A stretch of 49,706 bases of DNA from Gammaproteobacteria bacterium RIFCSPHIGHO2_12_FULL_45_12 (GTDB taxonomy: Bacteria > Pseudomonadota > Gammaproteobacteria > DSM-16500). Location of the stretch: contig MGYH01000015.1 in the NCBI GenBank assembly GCA_001801665.1, forward strand, positions 7,391-57,096, in the 5' to 3' direction. Below are positions 44,693 to 49,706 of the stretch, in pieces. The translations under genes and the position numbers were made by a program. Position 1 is the stretch's first letter. Every line of letters begins with the position of its first letter. Below the pieces are notes generated by a model. It made no database searches. It had not been told where the DNA came from and was given only the letters and a program-made list of their open reading frames with translations.

Positions 44693-44771
44693 ATAGTAAG
44701 TAACCTAGCTTAGGTTACACAAATGGGCTATCATTCTGAGTAAAGCGAAGAATCTCCTAAAAATTACGAGA
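44693..44771. repeat. R3 element, left half only (copy B)
   Basis: ATAGTAAGTAACCTAGC followed by TTAGGTTAC, then TCATTCTGAGTAAAGCGAAG and AATCTCCTAAAAATTACGAG. The right half is missing. It has the same orientation as copy A, so the hydrolase gene lies between two directly repeated elements. Confidence 0.8.
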
Positions 44772-44797
44772 AAAAATATCAAAAACATTGGCACTTG

Positions 44798-45511
44798 TCA
44801 CCCTTTAAATTTGATGTGAGGCTGCCTGACCGAGTCATACCTGACACAAGATGCCTCAATCTCTTTTATCAGTTCATGAATAGGTCGCGTTAAATGATAG
44901 GCAATTTGGTATTCAGTATTAATGCGATAGTCGCCTCGTTTAAAAACATCCAGAAGCACAAAACGCAAGTTTTCATTATCGCAAAGCTTCTCAAGCGTCA
45001 TTTCATCATTTTTAAAACAAAAAATCATGGCCGCAAAGGATGACTTTATTTTCTCCTGATAATCCACGTTCAAATTAAAATAAGAACGTTCATTGTGTCC
45101 GCGAAAAGTATAAAAAATATTCTTAAATCCTGCCCTCGCTAACGAATCAAGAAGCTGAACACTTCCACCACCACGATACATCAAAACACCCTCATCGCTT
45201 AACTGATGAATGACATTTTTAAATGACACCGCATACAGATCATCCTGAGCGGGGTTCGCACGATTATAAATCGCACCACTATAGTAAATAATAGGGAATT
45301 TTCGTTCATGAAGAAACTGGAAGGCGTCATCCAAAAAAAAGTCAGCGACATAATCCACGTCCTTTCCATCCAGGATGTTCAATTGATACAAAATCTTGCG
45401 TGGGTCATCGATCAAGTAATTTTTTTGGTATCGTTTAATATCGCTGCTGTCACCGCCCATCACAAGCACATCGCCGCCAAATAAGGTGATATCTCTTTTC
45501 ATTTGCGGCAT
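44798..45511 (-). CDS. Orphan protein, possibly a methyltransferase-like fold
   Basis: A 237-residue soluble product (239 if the GTG at 45517 is used; an ATG at 45502 is also well placed behind GGAG). The series DVLVMGGDSSDIKRYQKNY, DGKDVDYVADFFLDDAFQF, FPIIYYSGAIYN and LSDEGVLMYRGGG has the alternation of strands and acidic turns of a class I SAM-dependent methyltransferase, but the canonical glycine-rich motif I is not visible. Treat the function as unknown. Codon use is more AT-rich than in the housekeeping genes. Confidence 0.65.
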   Translation of the reverse strand: MPQMKRDITLFGGDVLVMGGDSSDIKRYQKNYLIDDPRKILYQLNILDGKDVDYVADFFLDDAFQFLHERKFPIIYYSGAIYNRANPAQDDLYAVSFKNVIHQLSDEGVLMYRGGGSVQLLDSLARAGFKNIFYTFRGHNERSYFNLNVDYQEKIKSSFAAMIFCFKNDEMTLEKLCDNENLRFVLLDVFKRGDYRINTEYQIAYHLTRPIHELIKEIEASCVRYDSVRQPHIKFKG

Positions 45512-45594
45512 CTCCACGCCCCCCTCTGTTTAACACCCCACACTATCGCGACATGCCTATCCTTAGTATAGGTCAAAAAGACACCCCACATCTG

Positions 45595-45790
45595 ACATTT
45601 CCACGATCTTTTTGGAAATTTTAATTTTAAATCAATTAACTGTGTCATTCCCGCGCAGGCGGGAACCTATTTCTAATTTTACGTCTGTCGCCTATTCAAC
45701 ATGGGTTCCCGCCTGCGAGGGAATGACACTTCAAATTGTACATTTTAATCAAATCTGATTTTTATCATTTAATAATTCACAAAAAAATAG
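45595..45790. repeat. R4 MITE-like element
   Basis: The left end ACATTTCCACGATCTTTTTG matches the left end at 49601 and, inverted, the right end at 38956. Inside is a large inverted pair: GTGTCATTCCCGCGCAGGCG (arm 45642-45667) and its near-complement (arm 45704-45729), followed by CAAATTGTACATTTTAATC as in the 38-kb copy. The inner motif resembles the ATTCCC...GGGAAT repeats known from several proteobacteria. Confidence 0.75.
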
Positions 45791-45917
45791 CAATGGCTGA
45801 ATCGCAACCCAGTGTAAAATAACCCCGCACCTCTTGTTGGGAAGCTACCGCTTCTGATTTCGTCTTTTCCCAATAGTGTAATAGCTGACGCGCGTGCAGC
45901 ACCAATTGCTTACTCGT
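45786..45917 (-). pseudogene. Fragment of a LysR-type regulator, caught between two repeats
   Basis: The minus strand has 44 uninterrupted codons with protein-like content: TSKQLVLHARQLLHYWEKTK, SEAVASQQEVRGYFTLGCDS, AIAI. This matches the linker helix and first strand of the effector domain of LysR regulators (…ARxLLxxxE…VRGxLxLGxxxxIA…). It is cut off by R4 on one side and by R3 copy C on the other; the DNA-binding domain and the rest of the effector domain are absent. Confidence 0.4.
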
Positions 45918-45943
45918 ATGAGTATAAATGATGTGATATCATA

Positions 45944-46081
45944 ATAGATAACCTAGCTTTGGTCTCAAAAATGAGCCGTCATTCTGAGCGAAGCGAAGAA
46001 TCTCCTAAATACACGAGATCCTCCGTCGCAAAAAACGCTCCTCAGGATGACAATTTCAACCTATGCTAGCTTGCTTACTAT
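45944..46081. repeat. R3 element, copy C
   Basis: Starts ATAGATAACCTAGC and ends GCTTGCTTACTAT, with TCATTCTGAGCGAAGCGAAG and CGTCGCAAAAAACGCTCC inside. It ends 36 bases upstream of the hydrolase gene at 46118 and has the same orientation as copies A, B and D, so it may carry part of that gene's promoter region. Confidence 0.85.
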
Positions 46082-46117
46082 ATTCAAAATCTACTTCATC
46101 TTTTTAGAAGAATTGAT

Positions 46118-47023
46118 ATGTATAAACTTAAAAAACCTTTTTTTAGCATAATGAAAAAAATTTCGTTAATAATGTTGAATGCATTTCGTCTCGTGATTCC
46201 TCAAAACGCCATGGCACCAAACACAGGAATAGTAAAAGTTAATGACATTAACATGTATTATGAATTACATGGAAAAAGCAATCTTCATCCTATTGTTTTA
46301 ATTTCTGGTTTCGCCTGTGACCACACTTTTTGGGAAAGCATTCTCAACCATTTGAGCGATAAATATCAAGTATTAATTTTTGATAATCGTGGAATAGGAC
46401 AGACTGATAGCCCCAATCATTCTTATTCTATTGATATGATGGCTGATGACGTGATGGAATTGAGTAATAAACTGAGCTTGACGAAACCGATTATTATTGG
46501 TCAATCGATGGGTAGCGCAATCGCACAAAATATTGGAAAACGATATAAAAATCAAATTAACAAAATCGTGTTAATGAATACTTTTAATCATCTGACTAAA
46601 GCGCCCGAAATGGCATTTGAACTGACAGGTGAATTACAACGCATGAATTTTCCAATAACGTATCGTGTACAATCTCTTGCGCCATGGGTTTTTTCTAGTG
46701 AATTTCTTTCTCAAGCGAATCAATTAACAAATCTGATTAAGATCGCGCAAGATAACCCCTATCCACAATCTTTAATTGGATATGAACGTCAATTGGGTGC
46801 ATTAAAATCGTTTGATTCACGTTCATGGTTACATGAAATTAAATCGCCTACCTTGATTATTGCTGGCGAGGAAGACATTATTTCGCCCTTAGCTGGATCA
46901 AAAGAGGTGCAGAATGGTATCGGAAATAATACACAATTGCTAATGATACCAGGAGGACATGCCAGTCCGATTGAGCAGCCTACTCTGGTCATTAAATCGA
47001 TCTTAAATTTTATTGATAAATAG
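46118..47023 (+). CDS. Alpha/beta-hydrolase with N-terminal hydrophobic leader
   Basis: A 301-residue protein. The core has INMYYELHG, VLISGFACDHTFWES (oxyanion), IFDNRGIGQTDSP, nucleophile elbow IIGQSMGSAIA (Ser130), acid in IAGEEDIISPL and His in PGGHASPIEQP. It resembles 3-oxoadipate enol-lactonase/haloperoxidase-like hydrolases. Residues 12-32 are hydrophobic and end AMA, perhaps a signal peptide after a basic leader (MYKLKKPFFSIMKK). Its A+T content is higher than that of the conserved genes, consistent with acquisition. R3 copies lie on both sides. Confidence 0.83.
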   Translation: MYKLKKPFFSIMKKISLIMLNAFRLVIPQNAMAPNTGIVKVNDINMYYELHGKSNLHPIVLISGFACDHTFWESILNHLSDKYQVLIFDNRGIGQTDSPNHSYSIDMMADDVMELSNKLSLTKPIIIGQSMGSAIAQNIGKRYKNQINKIVLMNTFNHLTKAPEMAFELTGELQRMNFPITYRVQSLAPWVFSSEFLSQANQLTNLIKIAQDNPYPQSLIGYERQLGALKSFDSRSWLHEIKSPTLIIAGEEDIISPLAGSKEVQNGIGNNTQLLMIPGGHASPIEQPTLVIKSILNFIDK

Positions 47024-47040
47024 TAATTTTTTTATGTACT

Positions 47041-47170
47041 ATAGTAGGCAACCTAGCTTATGCTTCATAATGAGCCGTCATTCTGAGCGAAGCGAAGAAT
47101 CTTCTAAAAAACACGGGATCCTTCGCCGCAAAAAACGCTCCAGAGGATGACAGTTGCGACCTAAGCAATA
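47041..47170. repeat. R3 element, copy D
   Basis: Starts ATAGTAGGCAACCTAGC, body TCATTCTGAGCGAAGCGAAG and CGCCGCAAAAAACGCTCC, right end decayed (GCGACCTAAGCAATA). It lies between the two hydrolase genes at 46118 and 47183 and ends 12 bases before the second. Confidence 0.82.
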
Positions 47171-47182
47171 TAATGGAATAAC

Positions 47183-48043
47183 ATGAGAATTAAACTAGGA
47201 AGTATTATATTTTATAGTATGGTGGCACTTCTCCTGTTAGCCATCGTTTCATTTTGGGGATTTTATTGGGCAGTCAATCCAATCAAAATCAACAGCCTGA
47301 TAACCCCACAACGATTAAACATGGCATATGAAACCATTCATCTTAAGACTGCTGATAATATCAAGCTAATTGCTTGGTACATTCCTTCAAAAATTAAAAC
47401 CAATAAAGCTATTATTTTGTTGCATGGGTACCCAGCCGATAAAGGCGATATTTTGCCATCTACAGCATTTTTGCATGAGAAATACAATTTACTTTATCTT
47501 GATTTTCGATATTTTGGCCAAAGTGAGGGGCATTATTCTAGCATTGGAAAGCATGAGGTATTGGATTTGCTGAGTGCGGTTAATTATTTGCATGTAGAAA
47601 AGAATATTTCGCACATCGGTGTGTGGGGATTTTCCATGGGCGGAGCTGTTGCACTAATGGGCGCGGCACAAACTAAGTTGATAGATTCAATCGTTGTCAT
47701 ATCACCCTACGCTAGACTTGATTGGATAGCGGATGAATATTTCAAGATACCTATCCTACGTTATCTTTTCGCAAAACTATTATCATGGTGGGCATATTAT
47801 ATTTTGGATATTGATATACACCAAATATCACCCGCTCAATCAATTAAAATCATAACCATTCCTGTGTTTTTAATTTATTCGAAAGTCGATAGTGTTGTTC
47901 CTTATCGCCATGGAAATTTAATAGAGAAAAATATGCCCGTTAATGATACGTCTAACGTGAAAGTCTTTGACATTCTTGAACATGGCCAAATACCATCATC
48001 ACTTAACCATGACATTACACAATTTTTTGACAAAACGTTGTAG
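47183..48043 (+). CDS. Membrane-anchored alpha/beta-hydrolase
   Basis: The 286-residue protein has one N-terminal membrane segment (~residues 7-30, FYSMVALLLLAIVSFWGFYW) and a hydrolase domain: AIILLHGYPADKGD (oxyanion), LYLDFRYFGQSEG, nucleophile elbow VWGFSMGGAVAL (Ser151), acid in IYSKVDSVVPYRHG and a His in ILEHGQIPSS. This resembles YqiA/BAAT-like or 'serine aminopeptidase S33' hydrolases of the cell envelope. GGAATAAC precedes the ATG. Like its neighbour it is AT-rich and lies next to R3. Confidence 0.83.
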   Translation: MRIKLGSIIFYSMVALLLLAIVSFWGFYWAVNPIKINSLITPQRLNMAYETIHLKTADNIKLIAWYIPSKIKTNKAIILLHGYPADKGDILPSTAFLHEKYNLLYLDFRYFGQSEGHYSSIGKHEVLDLLSAVNYLHVEKNISHIGVWGFSMGGAVALMGAAQTKLIDSIVVISPYARLDWIADEYFKIPILRYLFAKLLSWWAYYILDIDIHQISPAQSIKIITIPVFLIYSKVDSVVPYRHGNLIEKNMPVNDTSNVKVFDILEHGQIPSSLNHDITQFFDKTL

Positions 48044-48082
48044 TGGCCTGCGGCATGATTGCAACAACGCCTTGAATTTATG

Positions 48083-49402
48083 TTAAGGTGAATGATCTTT
48101 TAGCGACCTATTCTTCATGGCTAGCCAACTGATTATTAACCCAACACTAACAAAGACTGCGGCAGGAATAATATTGTGAAGCGGTAAAAATGCAATGGCA
48201 CTCAGGTTCAATACGACTGCTAGACAGGGAATAAATGTTGGAACGTAAAAAACTTTTGAACATTTTTTTTCTCCCCTCTCTTTAAACTTAATTGCTATCA
48301 AAGCAATACTACTAAATGAAAATACGGTCAAGACGATCGCGCTAGTCGAACTGGCAAGCTCTTCAAGTGTACCTACTAATCCTAGTCCAAGCACCAATGG
48401 AAATATAGCCAAAATAGCAATATACGGTGTGCGGTACTGACGATGAACAGACTGTAAAAATGTTGGCATAAGCTTGGCTTTTGACATACCATAAAGCAAA
48501 CGCGATGCTGTAATATAATTCAATAGTGTTGTATTAGAAACTGCAAAAATTGCAATAAATGAAAATAGATAGCTTGGCATAGCTGGATAAGACTTGCTGA
48601 CTACATCTAACAACGGTGCCTCTGATTGGCTAAGTTCACTACCTGGAATAATGGTTGTCGCCATCCAGCTCACCCCTAAATATAAGAGTCCAGCAGCACC
48701 GAGAGAAGAAAGCATGGCACGCGGTAAATTTTTTTCTGGCTGCTTGACCTCTTCTGCAACATTTGCAAGATCTTCAAAGCCTGTAAATGCAAAAAACGCT
48801 AGCGCGGCACCTTGAAGTACATTTGTAATGCCAGGCATACTGCCTGGTTGTGTGACGACGGCATAAGTGTTTGATTTTGACAAATACCAAAAACCACAGA
48901 CAAGCACGATGGCTAAGCCGCTTACTTCAATCGCGGTACTAACTATATTCGCAATGGATGATTGCTTAATTCCGCGTACATTGATCAAAAGTAAAATGAT
49001 AAAAAAACAAGAGACACCAAACCAATCTGGAAAATTAAAACCAAACGTCCTGAGATAACCTACAAATGCTTGCGATAACGTTGACATTGAGAAGATAGTT
49101 GCACTAAAGAGAAGTATGCCCGAAAAGAGTGAGAGCCACTGACGACCAAAAGCCTCTAGAATATAAATTGAGACTCCTCCACTCTTAGGGAAACGGCTGC
49201 CCAGTTCGCTGTAGCTCCCCGCGGTGAAAAAAACCACTCCCATGGCTATCGCAAATGAAAGCCAAGTCAAGGGACCCGCGTGTCCCGCAATTTTTCCAAC
49301 AATGGCATAAATTCCAGCACCGAGTATATCACCCACGCCATAGATAATTAAGGCACCTAAACCGAGAGCTCGAATCAAGCCGCTCTGAGATTTTTTGTCC
49401 AT
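48083..49402 (-). CDS. APC-family amino acid permease
   Basis: A 439-residue, ~12-helix transporter. I use the ATG at 49402 (MDKKSQSGLIRALGLGAL, AAGGA 8 bases upstream) rather than the longer frame from 49438. Family motifs: IIYGVGDILGAGIYAIVGKI (unwound helix 1 that binds the substrate backbone), SYSELGSRFPKSGG, and AFFAFTGFEDLANVAEEVKQ (helix 6 region) followed by PEKNLPRAM. It is closest in style to cationic or general amino acid permeases (YfnA/CAT type); the substrate is unknown. Confidence 0.9.
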   Translation of the reverse strand: MDKKSQSGLIRALGLGALIIYGVGDILGAGIYAIVGKIAGHAGPLTWLSFAIAMGVVFFTAGSYSELGSRFPKSGGVSIYILEAFGRQWLSLFSGILLFSATIFSMSTLSQAFVGYLRTFGFNFPDWFGVSCFFIILLLINVRGIKQSSIANIVSTAIEVSGLAIVLVCGFWYLSKSNTYAVVTQPGSMPGITNVLQGAALAFFAFTGFEDLANVAEEVKQPEKNLPRAMLSSLGAAGLLYLGVSWMATTIIPGSELSQSEAPLLDVVSKSYPAMPSYLFSFIAIFAVSNTTLLNYITASRLLYGMSKAKLMPTFLQSVHRQYRTPYIAILAIFPLVLGLGLVGTLEELASSTSAIVLTVFSFSSIALIAIKFKERGEKKCSKVFYVPTFIPCLAVVLNLSAIAFLPLHNIIPAAVFVSVGLIISWLAMKNRSLKDHSP

Positions 49403-49449
49403 TTGAATATCCTTATTATATTTTACGTGTTTCTCCAATCGTCTGAACT

Positions 49450-49597
49450 ATAGTAGGTAACCTAGCTTCGGTTGAAACTGCCCTGAGGCGCGTTTTTTGC
49501 GACGAAGGATCTCGTGTTTTTTTGGAGATTCTTCGCTTCGCTCTGAATGACGGGCTTCGCTCAGAATGACAGCTCATTTTGGTAACCTAAGCCAGGT
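49450..49597. repeat. R3 element, copy E (inverted interior)
   Basis: Begins ATAGTAGGTAACCTAGC and has the body in the opposite orientation to copies A-D (GTTTTTTGCGACGAAGGATC, GAGATTCTTCGCTTCGCTC). The right end GGTAACCTAAGCCAGGT stops where R4 begins, so it is truncated by that insertion. Confidence 0.83.
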
Positions 49598-49600
49598 CTA

Positions 49601-49706
49601 ACATTTCCACGATCCTTTTAAAAATTTTTTAATTTTAAATCTATTAACTGCGTCATTCCCTATTAACTGTGTCATTCCCGCGCAGGCGGGAACCCATTTT
49701 GAATAG
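49601..49706. repeat. R4 element (continues beyond the window)
   Basis: Starts ACATTTCCACGATCC; contains TATTAACTG-GTCATTCCC twice in tandem (around 49641 and 49661), then CGCGCAGGCGGGAACCC. The right end is outside the window. Confidence 0.72.

Overview
The window looks like chromosome of a gammaproteobacterium, most probably a Legionellales (Coxiella/Aquicella/Legionella-like) member. The housekeeping gene orders (lptF-lptG divergent from pepA-valS; tRNA-Leu-tig-clpP-clpX-lon-hupB-tRNA-tRNA-ppiD; pyrG-kdsA; accA-tilS next to dnaE) are gammaproteobacterial. The order-level placement is an inference from the high load of orphan, effector-like proteins and from the cyoABCD and ggt genes; it was not tested by any search.

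Layout. 1-6.3 kb: LPS-export permeases lptG/lptF divergent from pepA-valS; holC, usually found between pepA and valS, is missing and only a 16-codon ORF sits there. 6.3-7.9 kb: two orphan genes. 8-10.5 kb: kdsA-pyrG. 10.7 kb: a tiny Cys-tailed membrane protein with its own terminator. 11-17.7 kb: tilS/accA divergent from dnaE plus an orphan. 17.9-26.7 kb: a protein-folding and proteolysis block on the minus strand (tRNA-Leu, trigger factor, ClpP, ClpX, Lon, HU, tRNA-Val, tRNA-Asp, PpiD). 26.9-36 kb: FKBP isomerase, two small secreted proteins, glpK, an ArgP-like LysR regulator, an APC permease, a lipase-like hydrolase and ggt. 36-38.4 kb: a 744-residue multi-hairpin membrane protein, the best effector candidate. 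39-43.1 kb: entericidin-like lipoprotein and the cytochrome bo3 operon cyoABCD without cyoE. 43.4-49.7 kb: an accessory segment with three different alpha/beta-hydrolases, an orphan gene, a regulator relic and a second APC permease, saturated with small repeats.

The most distinctive property is the population of small non-coding repeats, which I sorted by eye into four families. R1 (about 144 bp, inverted ends CAGCGATTCCCGCT, 9-bp target duplications) has three full copies and one solo end. R2 is a palindromic GTAGGGTGGATTAG unit; it occurs singly, in tandem arrays of two (50 bp) and three (82 bp), and inside a 150-bp element with IS-like ends and a perfect 9-bp target duplication between clpP and clpX. 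R3 (about 160 bp, ends ATAGTAGGTAACCTAGC) brackets the hydrolase genes of the accessory segment. R4 has ACATTTCCACGATC ends and inner GTGTCATTCCCGCG hairpins. Several repeats lie over gene 3' ends and supply stop codons. No transposase, CRISPR, phage or restriction gene is visible, so these elements must be mobilised from elsewhere or be inactive.

Several starts were moved from the longest ORF to internal codons on the basis of ribosome binding sites and family N-termini (lptF, accA, clpP, tig, cyoA, cyoD and others). All functional calls rest on motifs read from the sequence; no database search was possible.
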